From an uncultured Thiotrichales bacterium (GTDB taxonomy: Bacteria > Pseudomonadota > Gammaproteobacteria > CAIRSR01), in the NCBI GenBank assembly GCA_903824965.1, contig CAIJYR010000258.1, positions 1 through 32,434 on the forward strand: 32,434 bases of DNA, written 5' to 3'. This document shows positions 21,971 through 30,071 of this stretch, piece by piece (the stretch's first letter is position 1; every line of letters begins with the position of its first letter). The translations under genes were made by a program, and so were the position numbers. The notes beneath the pieces are model-generated. The model saw nothing but the letters and a program-made list of their open reading frames with translations. It ran no database searches and was not told where the DNA came from.

Positions 21971-24900
21971 ATGTCTACCAATAATCTTGCGAAAAACGCC
22001 ATGGAGCCCGGGCCTCTGTCCTGGGTCAAAGGGGAGATTGATCACACCCTCGGCCTTGCCAGTGCCGCGCTCGAACAGTACGCAGAGGATCCAACAGATC
22101 CGAGTGCGCGTGAAGCGTTGCAAAGCTGTCTCGGGCACCTCCATGAAGTCACCGGCACCCTGCGGATGGTCGAGGTACAGGGGGGGATTCTCCTTGCGGA
22201 GGAAATGGAACAACTGCTGCTGGCCCTGGTCGGCGGACATGTCGAGTCTAGCGCAGCAGAAGTATTGGTGCGTGCCCTCCTCCCCCTCCCAGACTACCTC
22301 GAACGCTTACAAAACGGTGCCCGAGATTTTCCAATCGTTTTGCTCCCGATCATCAACGAACTGCGTGCAGCGCGTCATGAAGCAGCGTTGGCGGAGGATT
22401 TGTTTTTCTTTCCTGATCTTTCGGTGGTGCCTGCGTTTGATCTCCCGCCCGTAGCCCTGGATGGTGGGGAGAGACAAAACATCGCACGACGGGCGCGTTC
22501 TCTGTTTCAGTCGGGCTTGGTGGCATGGTCACGCAACCCCGCAGATACAGAAGCTGTGCATCGCTTACGGCAAGCGATGGAGCAGCTATATACCGTAACC
22601 ACCCATCCCGATGCCATGCGTCTTTGGTGGGCAGGCGCGGGCTTGGTCGAGGCGGTGCAGGACAATGGGTTGGAACCGGCCGTTGTTCGACCCTTGTTTG
22701 GTAAGGTAGAGCGCCAGACGAAGCGTTACCTGGATGCGGGTGATCCAGGCGTTAGCGCCAATCCACCGTGGTCATTGACACGACAAATCCTCTACCACGT
22801 TGCCTGTGCACGATCGCATGGCCCGCTGGTTTCTGCGCTGCGCTCATCCTTTTGCCTCCAAGACGCTTTGCCAACGGAATCCGATCTGGCAGCCGCCAGG
22901 GGCAGCTTGCGAGGAACCAATCGTGCGCTCATGGAAACCGTTTCTTCCGCTTTGCGTGAAGATCTCACGAAGGTTATGGAGACCCTGGATCTGTTCGTGC
23001 GTCGGCGCGATCAAAACGTTGCAGCGTTGCGCCCGATGCTCGAACAAGTGCATCAGATCGCAGGGACGCTCGCGATCATTGACCAGGAAGTCGCACGCAC
23101 CGAGTTGCACTCGGTTGCTGAAATCCTTGCAACCCTGATCAACCCGGCACCGGGTACCTCTGCACTCACTGCCAACGCGATCACAGCCATGCTTCTTCCT
23201 TTGGCGGATCGCTTTGTGCACGTCGAATCGATCCTGGCAGGACTTGGAGGGGCATCGTCAGCGGGGGAAGGATCACCCAATTTTGCCATGGGTGATCGGC
23301 AGTTGCATCAAGCGGTGTTCCAGCAGGCAATTGACAGTCTGAACCGTGCCAAAGCAGCCACTCTGGTTTTTGCACAAACCCCCACCGCACGTGATGCGCA
23401 CGCCTGGGAAACCCTACAAACGGCACTGCATGAGGTTTCGGGTGGATTGGGAATGCTGGGCTTAGAGCGTCCTTCTCAACTTGCCTTGGCGTGTTTGCAT
23501 GGGTTGCACGAACTCCCTGAATCGATTTCGGGTGCGTGGTTGGATCGTTTGGCAGATGCCATCGCCGCCTTGGAGTTGTATTTAGAGGAACAGATCCAGA
23601 ATCGATCAGGGGAGTCTTTTCTGGTACAGGGAGAGTCTGCCATCGCTGCTTGGGCGTCGCTTGCGGGTGCCACCCCTGCACTGCCGAGTGCATCGGTTCC
23701 ACCACTGGTACTGTTATCATTGGAAGAAGAACCGCCGCTCGTCTTAGAGGGCTTTGAAGATACGTCGCAGCTCTTGTTCCAATCGCTGCAGGAAGAAGAT
23801 CCGCCGCTCGTCTTAGACGGCTTTGAAGAGACGTCGCAGCTCTTGTTCCAATCGCTGCAGGAAGAAGATCCGCCGCTCGTCTTAGACGGCTTCGAAGCGG
23901 AGGAACCAGAGGAACAACCTCTGTCTTCTGTTCCGATGCCTCAGCAGAAATCGGGATCGGATGTCGATCCTGAAATGGTCGAGGTGTTCACGGAAGAAGC
24001 CACAGAAGAAATGGCAACCCTCGATCAGCATTTGCCACTCCTACGGGTTGGGTTGTTCCCGCAGGAGGGTGGACAGTGTATCGTGGTGAGCCACACACCC
24101 CAAGACTCACTGCTGACGGTGCGCCGATCGTTCCATACACTGAAGGGCAGTGGTCGTATGGTGGGTGCTATCCGGCTGGGTGAATTGGCGTGGGCCGTGG
24201 AAAATTTGCTCAACCGTGCGATAGACCACACGGTAAGAATCTCCCCCTCGCTCTTGCATGTCGTAGAGGATGCACGCCTTGTACTGCCGACTTTACTCGA
24301 AGATTTTCAAACAGGTCGTAACACCGCACAAGGGGTAGAAGAAATCGCAGAACAGGCTTGGCGGCTCGCACACGCTGGGCCTCGCCTCACCACGCCCTCT
24401 GTTCCAGTACCCACCCCCACGCCAGACGAACCCGGTATCAAACCGAGTGCCGCCGTAGCGGATCGAGCACGTGCGGACATCGAATCGAATGTCTTCGCTC
24501 TGTTTGAGGCAGAAACAAAAAAACATCTTGCTACGGCAGAAGAAGCCATCGCAGTCTGTCGAGACAATGGCGGGGGGTTCTCGAACCCTGAGGGATTGCT
24601 GCGTGCTCTTCATACCCTCCAGGGGAGTGCTAGGGTTCTCCATACCATCGAGGGCAGCGCCAAAACGGTAGGAGTGGGTGGGATCGGCTATATCGCACAA
24701 GCGTTAGAACAGTATGTGCGCACTTGTCTTGCGACCGATATAGCCCTTGACGAGCAGGGTCTTCAGTGGGTGGAAGCGGGGGTAGGGTTTATCCGCGTGT
24801 GGCTCTCTGCCCTGACCGATCAGAATACTGTCCCCAGCATCGATGATTGGCTGTCACAAATCGAAGCGGCTACCCATACCATGGTCTCGAACCATGTGAG

Positions 24901-27811
24901 CCAATCGCCTCCCGCCGCCGAGATAGACGAAGCCCTAGAGATGTTCTTGGAAGAGGCCACAGATGCGCTCAAAAACGCTGAACAGATCCTAGCAGAATGG
25001 CAGTCAGACACCTCCAACGTAGCGGTTTTGCAGCCATTGCAATCGCTCCTGAAAACAGTGGCGAGCAATGCTGACCTGGTTGGCATTCCCGCGATTGCGG
25101 CGTTGTGTGGGACGCTGAACGACCTACTGGAACGGATCGCGGTGGACGCACAAATCTGCCACGATGATACCGTACCTCTCTGTATTGGGGCGATGGAGCA
25201 GTTGTGGATCATGCTGGATGATGTGCACGATCATCAATCCGCAACACCGCAGGATGAGCTTTGCCATGCCATTGCAGAGCTACTGCGAACGCAGCCGATC
25301 AGTCCGTTGATCAATGCAGCGGTTTTGGCAGATCCCCCCTCCCAACCCGCCCTTGTCACCCCTGCACCTCCCAGCTTCACGCAAACCAGCACGCCCCCCC
25401 CAGACACAGAACGGGGAACAGAACGGGGTGATCTGATGGAGATGTTCCTGGGAGAGGCTGAGGATCTGATGGGCACTATGGATGGTCTGCTGCGCCAACT
25501 GTCCGTTGCCCCCAACCATGTGGCGTTGGTCGCTGAACTGCGCCGTACCCTGCATACTCTCAAGGGTGGCGCACGCATGGTGGGCATTCAAGCCATTGCC
25601 GACTTGTCGCACGCCCTAGAGTCGATGATCGACAGTGTGGTGGATGGTCACTTACCTGCCACCCAACGGTTGTTTGATCTTGTGCAAACGGCTGGCGATC
25701 ACCTCTCTGCGATGATCGATCGTGTACGTGCAGGACAACCGGTTGAGCCCGCGACGGTTCTCCACCACCACATCGAGAATTTGGTCACGCAGCAATTGTC
25801 GTTGCGACCCGCAGAGACAACAATACCCTCAGCCTCCCCCCCACCACCGAGCGACGCCGAGGGATCTGGCGCTCGTGCTGTGTCCAATGGTGTGGACAAC
25901 GAACCAGGCGATCGGCGAACCGCACCACGCATTGTGTCAGAACAGGTGCGGGTGGCGGCTGATCTCCTCAACCAGTTGGTCAATTATGCGGCGGAAGTGA
26001 GCATTACACGATCCCGTGTGGATCAACAAATGGCAGGACAACGCCACAGCCTACAGGAAATGGCACAAACAGTGTCCCGTTTGCGCGATCAATGGCGTCG
26101 CTTGGAAATGGAGACCGAGTTTCGGATCCTGCACCTTCATCCTGAGGTAGGCGGAGCGGACTTTGACCCCCTTGAACTAGAACGCTACTCAAACCTGCAA
26201 CAACTCTCCCGAAGTCTCATGGAGAGCGTATCCGATCTGGCGAGTCTTCACGGAATGCTGAGCGCAACGACACTGGATGCTGAAATGCTCCTCTTACAGC
26301 AGTCACGCATCACCAAAGAGCTACAAGAAGGCTTGATGCGGACACGCACCGTACCCTTTGCGGGCGTTGCCCAACGTCTGCGGCGGATTGTCCGACAGAC
26401 GGCACAGGAATTGAACCTTCAGGCTGAGTTGCGCTTAGTGGGTGCCGAGATTGAGTTGGATCGCACCGTACTCGATCGGATGCTGGCTCCCCTGGAGCAT
26501 ATGCTGCGCAATTCCATCAGCCACGGTTTGGAACCACCTGAGGTACGTCGTGCGGCTGGCAAACCAGAAACAGGCCTGATTACGATCCATTTGCGTCGTG
26601 ATGGCCAGGAAATTGTCATCTCTGCGGGGGATGATGGTCGCGGTTTGGACATCCCTGCGATCCGACGTAAGGCCAAAGAACGGGGTCTGCTAGCACACGA
26701 TGCTCTCCTCGCTGACAAAGAAGTCATGCAGTTCATCTTAGAACCAGGCTTTTCTACGGCAAGCCAAGTGACCCAAATCGCGGGACGGGGTGTCGGCATG
26801 GACGTTGTACGCAACGAAGTGCTTGTGCTCGGTGGCACACTCTCCATCGATTCGGAGGTGTCGCGTGGCACCACCTTCACCGTGCGCCTACCCTTGACGC
26901 TTGCGGTCAGCAAGTCTTTGTTGGTCAATGTTCAGGGTGACCTTTTTGCCATTCCGCTGGTCGCTATTCTGGCGGTGCTGCAACTGTCTCACGACGAGGC
27001 CAATCGTCTCTACGAAGATCCACGTCCCGTGTTGATGCGGGGTGGCGTAGAGTATACCTTTGCCCATGCTGCGACGCTCTTGGAGGCACCGCTGCCTACC
27101 CGTCCTTTGGCGGTGGGGGAAAAATTGCCCGTGTTGTTGTTTGGCATTGGGGAGATCCACACGGCACTGGCGGTGGATGGACTGCTCGGTGCGCGTGAGA
27201 TTGTGGTGAAATCCGTCGGCCCCCAACTGGGTCGGGTGCGCGAGATTGCCGGTGCGACCATTCTGGGCGATGGTCGGGTCGCGATCATCCTAGATATGGC
27301 CGCACTCCTCCGAAAGAGTGTTGCACTGTATGGATCAGTTCTGCCAACAACGGATCGCCTGACCCAAAAAGGCTTGGAAGAATCGGCCCCCTCGGTGTTA
27401 GTGGTGGATGATTCCATTACGGTTCGCAGGGTTACAGCCCGACTCCTAGAACGCCACCACATGACCGTGTTCACCGCACGAGACGGCGTGGATGCCGTGG
27501 CATTGCTCCAAAAACAAATGCCTGATCTCATCCTGATGGACATTGAAATGCCACGCATGGATGGCTACGAATTGGCCACCTATATTCGAAGCGATCCAAG
27601 ACTCCAGCACATTCCGATTATCATGATCACGTCGCGTACCGGCCCCAAACACCGTAAACGGGCGGCAGAAGTCGGGGTGACGCACTATCTTGGAAAACCC
27701 TACCAAGAAACAGAATTATTGGAAGCGATCCATCGCTTACGGTTGCGTGCGCCGACTTTGTCTACGTTGCGTACAGCATCCCTCCCCCATGCCCTCGGAC
27801 GCCTTCACTGA
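21971..27811 (+). CDS. chpA: Hybrid chemosensory histidine kinase ChpA/PilL
   Basis: A 1946-residue kinase of the Pil-Chp system. The N-terminal ~500 residues hold FimL-like helical modules with histidines at 58, 361 and 487. Canonical Hpt motifs follow: FHTLKGSGRMVG (His722), LHTLQGSA (His881), LHTIEGSA (His891) and LHTLKGGARMVG (His1195). A further Hpt-like block near 1028 has lost its histidine. A dimerisation region starts near 1325. The ATPase has an N box with Asn1514 (MLRNSISHGLE), DDGRGLD at 1554-1560 and AGRGVGMDVV. A CheW-like domain spans about 1640-1790, and a receiver (about 1808-1925) has Asp1857 in LMDIEMPRMDGYE. It autophosphorylates and passes phosphate to PilG and PilH. Odd features are a tandem H-box at 881/891 and three 23-residue repeats near 585-643. 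Its stop overlaps the chpC start. Confidence 0.95.
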   Translation: MSTNNLAKNAMEPGPLSWVKGEIDHTLGLASAALEQYAEDPTDPSAREALQSCLGHLHEVTGTLRMVEVQGGILLAEEMEQLLLALVGGHVESSAAEVLVRALLPLPDYLERLQNGARDFPIVLLPIINELRAARHEAALAEDLFFFPDLSVVPAFDLPPVALDGGERQNIARRARSLFQSGLVAWSRNPADTEAVHRLRQAMEQLYTVTTHPDAMRLWWAGAGLVEAVQDNGLEPAVVRPLFGKVERQTKRYLDAGDPGVSANPPWSLTRQILYHVACARSHGPLVSALRSSFCLQDALPTESDLAAARGSLRGTNRALMETVSSALREDLTKVMETLDLFVRRRDQNVAALRPMLEQVHQIAGTLAIIDQEVARTELHSVAEILATLINPAPGTSALTANAITAMLLPLADRFVHVESILAGLGGASSAGEGSPNFAMGDRQLHQAVFQQAIDSLNRAKAATLVFAQTPTARDAHAWETLQTALHEVSGGLGMLGLERPSQLALACLHGLHELPESISGAWLDRLADAIAALELYLEEQIQNRSGESFLVQGESAIAAWASLAGATPALPSASVPPLVLLSLEEEPPLVLEGFEDTSQLLFQSLQEEDPPLVLDGFEETSQLLFQSLQEEDPPLVLDGFEAEEPEEQPLSSVPMPQQKSGSDVDPEMVEVFTEEATEEMATLDQHLPLLRVGLFPQEGGQCIVVSHTPQDSLLTVRRSFHTLKGSGRMVGAIRLGELAWAVENLLNRAIDHTVRISPSLLHVVEDARLVLPTLLEDFQTGRNTAQGVEEIAEQAWRLAHAGPRLTTPSVPVPTPTPDEPGIKPSAAVADRARADIESNVFALFEAETKKHLATAEEAIAVCRDNGGGFSNPEGLLRALHTLQGSARVLHTIEGSAKTVGVGGIGYIAQALEQYVRTCLATDIALDEQGLQWVEAGVGFIRVWLSALTDQNTVPSIDDWLSQIEAATHTMVSNHVSQSPPAAEIDEALEMFLEEATDALKNAEQILAEWQSDTSNVAVLQPLQSLLKTVASNADLVGIPAIAALCGTLNDLLERIAVDAQICHDDTVPLCIGAMEQLWIMLDDVHDHQSATPQDELCHAIAELLRTQPISPLINAAVLADPPSQPALVTPAPPSFTQTSTPPPDTERGTERGDLMEMFLGEAEDLMGTMDGLLRQLSVAPNHVALVAELRRTLHTLKGGARMVGIQAIADLSHALESMIDSVVDGHLPATQRLFDLVQTAGDHLSAMIDRVRAGQPVEPATVLHHHIENLVTQQLSLRPAETTIPSASPPPPSDAEGSGARAVSNGVDNEPGDRRTAPRIVSEQVRVAADLLNQLVNYAAEVSITRSRVDQQMAGQRHSLQEMAQTVSRLRDQWRRLEMETEFRILHLHPEVGGADFDPLELERYSNLQQLSRSLMESVSDLASLHGMLSATTLDAEMLLLQQSRITKELQEGLMRTRTVPFAGVAQRLRRIVRQTAQELNLQAELRLVGAEIELDRTVLDRMLAPLEHMLRNSISHGLEPPEVRRAAGKPETGLITIHLRRDGQEIVISAGDDGRGLDIPAIRRKAKERGLLAHDALLADKEVMQFILEPGFSTASQVTQIAGRGVGMDVVRNEVLVLGGTLSIDSEVSRGTTFTVRLPLTLAVSKSLLVNVQGDLFAIPLVAILAVLQLSHDEANRLYEDPRPVLMRGGVEYTFAHAATLLEAPLPTRPLAVGEKLPVLLFGIGEIHTALAVDGLLGAREIVVKSVGPQLGRVREIAGATILGDGRVAIILDMAALLRKSVALYGSVLPTTDRLTQKGLEESAPSVLVVDDSITVRRVTARLLERHHMTVFTARDGVDAVALLQKQMPDLILMDIEMPRMDGYELATYIRSDPRLQHIPIIMITSRTGPKHRKRAAEVGVTHYLGKPYQETELLEAIHRLRLRAPTLSTLRTASLPHALGRLH
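23723..23899 (+). repeat. 69-bp tandem repeat inside chpA (2.5 copies)
   Basis: Units at 23723-23791 and 23792-23860, plus a partial unit at 23861-23899. Each begins gaagaaga and includes ccgccgctcgtcttaga; the units are almost identical in DNA. They encode an acidic 23-residue linker unit, EEDPPLVLDGFEETSQLLFQ plus SLQ, between the N-terminal FimL-like part and the first canonical Hpt. The near-identity points to recent expansion. Confidence 0.95.
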
Positions 27812-28293
27812 TGAAATCTCGTGCTGCGATACGTAGTTTGTTTCTTCCTGTGTCGGGGAGCGTGCCTTTGTTGCTGCCGAGTGCGGTTCTTGCGGAGGTT
27901 ATCAGTTATCGAGCACCGGAATCGCTGTACAGCAGCACTCCTTGGTTGCTCGGATGGATGGAGTGGCGGGGAATCTCTGTGCCTCTCATCTCTTTTGAGA
28001 TGTTGTGTGGCCATGCAGATCGGGGCGCAATCGCTGGCACCCGGATTGCCATCTTGAATGGGATCACGGGTCATCCCAAATTGCCTTTTCTTGGGTTGCG
28101 TATCCAGGGGATTCCGCGTCTTACGCTGGTGCGAGAAGAAAGCCTGGTGCTACAGGAGAACGTATCTGATACGAGCCTGTACGCAGCGGTGGATCTCTCC
28201 GATCAACCTGCGCTCATCCCTGACCTCGAAGTCCTTGAGGGGTTGCTTGTCCCATATCTTCGTGACGATGTGACTGCGTCAAGTGAGACATAG
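27811..28293 (+). CDS. chpC: CheW-like protein ChpC
   Basis: A 160-residue CheW-domain adaptor. It resembles Pseudomonas ChpC: FLPVSGSVPLLLPSAVLAEV, the motif YRAPES, then WLLGWMEWRGISVPLISFEM. A conserved C-terminal part has GLRIQGIPRLTLVREESL. The ATG at 27811 overlaps the chpA stop (tgATGa type), so the two are probably translationally coupled. In Pseudomonas chpB, a methylesterase gene, lies between chpA and chpC; it is absent here. Confidence 0.88.
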   Translation: MKSRAAIRSLFLPVSGSVPLLLPSAVLAEVISYRAPESLYSSTPWLLGWMEWRGISVPLISFEMLCGHADRGAIAGTRIAILNGITGHPKLPFLGLRIQGIPRLTLVREESLVLQENVSDTSLYAAVDLSDQPALIPDLEVLEGLLVPYLRDDVTASSET

Positions 28294-28305
28294 GGGGTAT
28301 CCAGC

Positions 28306-28812
28306 GTGGCAACCAATGAGGCAACCATTGTTTTGGCGAACATCCTGAACCGTCATTCGGTGCGTGCGTTCGAGCCGGGTGCGCTGGCCGAAGAGGATCT
28401 TCAGACCCTCCTCCGTGCAGGCGAGGCTGCTCCCTCCGCAGGAGGGCTGAAATCCAGAAATTTAATTCCTGTGACCCATCCAGAGGATTTGGAGTTCATC
28501 ATTCGATACATCTTTTCCGCCCGTATTCGGCAACAGCGGGAACGCTTTAAGAACGTGTCCTGCATCCTCTTGATATGTGCGAACATTACCTCGGCCACGG
28601 CAAAATACAGAAGAGGCCGTTTGTACGCCCTACAGGATGCTACCCTAGCGGGACAGAACGTCCTGTTGATGGCCCATGCGTTGGGAATCTGTGCTTGTTG
28701 GATTGGTCAGATCAGGGAGCGCAAGATTGTGCAAAAATTCAACCTTGGCAAGGAGTATAAACTGGTCGGACTCATTGCGTTGGGTCGTCAACCTGCAACT
28801 CCGAACGATTAG
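28306..28812 (+). CDS. Nitroreductase-family FMN protein
   Basis: A 168-residue protein with the nitroreductase N-terminal block LNRHSVRAFEPGALAEEDLQ and RAGEAAPSAGGLKSRNLI (FMN-binding type), then DATLAGQNVLLMAHALGICA in the second half and GLIALGRQP at the end. Members use FMN and NAD(P)H to reduce varied substrates, so the substrate cannot be named. It starts at a GTG with AGGGGG upstream, 12 bases after chpC, and may be co-transcribed with the chp genes. It is shorter than most family members but has no visible break. Confidence 0.82.
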   Translation: MATNEATIVLANILNRHSVRAFEPGALAEEDLQTLLRAGEAAPSAGGLKSRNLIPVTHPEDLEFIIRYIFSARIRQQRERFKNVSCILLICANITSATAKYRRGRLYALQDATLAGQNVLLMAHALGICACWIGQIRERKIVQKFNLGKEYKLVGLIALGRQPATPND

Positions 28813-28821
28813 GAAATGATT

Positions 28822-29025
28822 TCATCCACCAATCAAAGGGAGAATGGCCTGATCAAAGTGTTTCCGTTGCGCTGCGGAAAGGCTGGCCAGGTTGCCATCG
28901 TTTGCGATGAGCAATTTCACGACCCCGTGAGCCACGATTGGATCCAGACCACATTGCGCACACAACCTGTCGATTGCCGTAGGATTTTCCTCTTTGAGCA
29001 GAAACAGAGCACGTAGATTGAGCAT
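28822..29025 (-). CDS. Small unrecognised protein downstream of the DUF3050 gene
   Basis: A 67-residue protein starting MLNLRALFLLKEENPTAIDR and ending AILPLIGG. It has two Cys (CAQC) and appears helical. GTGGAG lies seven bases before the ATG at 29025, which supports translation. The gene lies 41 bp after the DUF3050 gene on the same strand and converges with the nitroreductase gene (9 bp between ends). I recognise no family. A real gene is likely but not certain. Confidence 0.5.
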   Translation of the reverse strand: MLNLRALFLLKEENPTAIDRLCAQCGLDPIVAHGVVKLLIANDGNLASLSAAQRKHFDQAILPLIGG

Positions 29026-29066
29026 GATGTTCTCCACGATGGAATGTTTTTATTGTAAACGCTAGG

Positions 29067-29852
29067 TCAACTGCGTTGATGCATGGCCGTCAGCACGCCG
29101 TCCCACAACGCCAAGCGTGCTTCTATTGCAGTATGGGCTGCCCTTTCTGCTTCGCGTGATTTTTCTGCGCTGCCACCGATCAACTCATTGACCATTTTGA
29201 GCGCCATGGGTGCGTGAAAATCTTCATCAAGGTGTATGTGGCGTTTCATATAATAATGGAAAATCGGTGCATCCTGTTCTGTGATACCCATTTTCGCTAA
29301 CAGCGATCGGAACATCTCAGGAATAATGTGCTCACGCCCAAATGCAAAGGCAGAGGCAACGATATGCGCTTCTCCCGTTGCAAGGAAAGAGAACGTGGAT
29401 GCCATAAAATGCTGTGCTGCCTCTGGTACAATCCCCAACGCAAAACCAGCTTCGATGCCTTGTTGTGTCGCAACCCTAGAAAATTGCAACACATCGGAGG
29501 GATCAGCGCCAATTTCACGCATGGCATCACAGTATAGCTCAAAATGACTCGCGTAGGTTGGCCTGCCTGTAGAGTCTGGCAAACCTTCGTCGGATTCCTC
29601 ACCGAGAACAATTTGATTGATAAAATACCGTACTGAAGAACTCCCGACCGGTGCCCATGGTACATGCGCAGGCGCAATGTGATTCTGTAAATATTTTAAC
29701 AGCGACATGAAATCCCAGACCGGATAGACATGGTATTTCATAAAAAAACGCAGATCTTCTCGCGTTTGAATAGCAGCATACAAGGGGTGATTATTCAGCC
29801 TAACATGTGCGTGTGCAAGCACGGATAGATCAAGGTTGGTTTGCTGGATCAT
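29067..29852 (-). CDS. DUF3050 heme-oxygenase-fold protein
   Basis: A 261-residue helical protein. NNHPLYAAIQTREDLRFFMK, HVYPVWDFMSLLKYLQ, VLGEESDEG and SHFELYCDAM are typical of DUF3050, which belongs to the heme-oxygenase/PqqC-like fold. The C-terminal RHIHLDEDFH (His205 to His213), with Glu residues in GEESDE, could bind a di-iron centre as in heme-oxygenase-like diiron oxidases; that is inference. A longer open frame starts at 30167, but its first ~100 residues overlap the hemN start region. A TATAAT at 29909-29904 would place transcription near 29897, so I prefer the ATG at 29852. It is divergent from hemN and followed by a small gene. Confidence 0.8.
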   Translation of the reverse strand: MIQQTNLDLSVLAHAHVRLNNHPLYAAIQTREDLRFFMKYHVYPVWDFMSLLKYLQNHIAPAHVPWAPVGSSSVRYFINQIVLGEESDEGLPDSTGRPTYASHFELYCDAMREIGADPSDVLQFSRVATQQGIEAGFALGIVPEAAQHFMASTFSFLATGEAHIVASAFAFGREHIIPEMFRSLLAKMGITEQDAPIFHYYMKRHIHLDEDFHAPMALKMVNELIGGSAEKSREAERAAHTAIEARLALWDGVLTAMHQRS

Positions 29853-29903
29853 GTATTTCTGTCTGCTAGGTGGTAAGCGGTGGATCATCGTGTTTATGAC
29901 CCA

Positions 29904-29909
29904 ATTATA
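29904..29909 (-). promoter_or_regulatory. Candidate -10 box for the DUF3050 gene
   Basis: A perfect TATAAT on the minus strand, with a poor -35 (TAGGAT at 17 bases). The predicted transcript start near 29897 gives a leader of about 45 bases to the ATG at 29852. Confidence 0.35.
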
Positions 29910-29973
29910 CACGCTGGTGCGCTTGGATCCTATCCGTGACCTACACGATATAGCACTGTGCGGTACGCCTTCC

Positions 29974-30019
29974 TTGCTCGAAGGCAGAAGCAACGCTATA
30001 CTGATCGTTACTGATCGTT
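29974..30019 (+). promoter_or_regulatory. Candidate hemN promoter with tandem repeat at the transcription start
   Basis: TTGCTC (29974-29979), a 17-base spacer and TATACT (29997-30002) form a good sigma-70-type promoter. The 10-base unit actgatcgtt occurs twice in tandem at 30000-30019, over the expected start of transcription, and could be an operator. The hemN ATG follows at 30072. Confidence 0.5.
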
Positions 30020-30071
30020 TTCTCTGTTCGTTGTATCCGTGTCCCAGAAACCGCAAAAGGCCCCTGTCCCC

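Noticed and set aside
23181-23720. 179-codon minus-strand open frame inside chpA
   Set aside because: Antisense to conserved chpA sequence, and its composition (Pro/His/Arg-rich) is typical of a shadow frame.
23723-23899. Tandem repeats as a possible CRISPR array
   Set aside because: The units are adjacent without spacers and stay in frame within chpA, so this is a protein-coding repeat.
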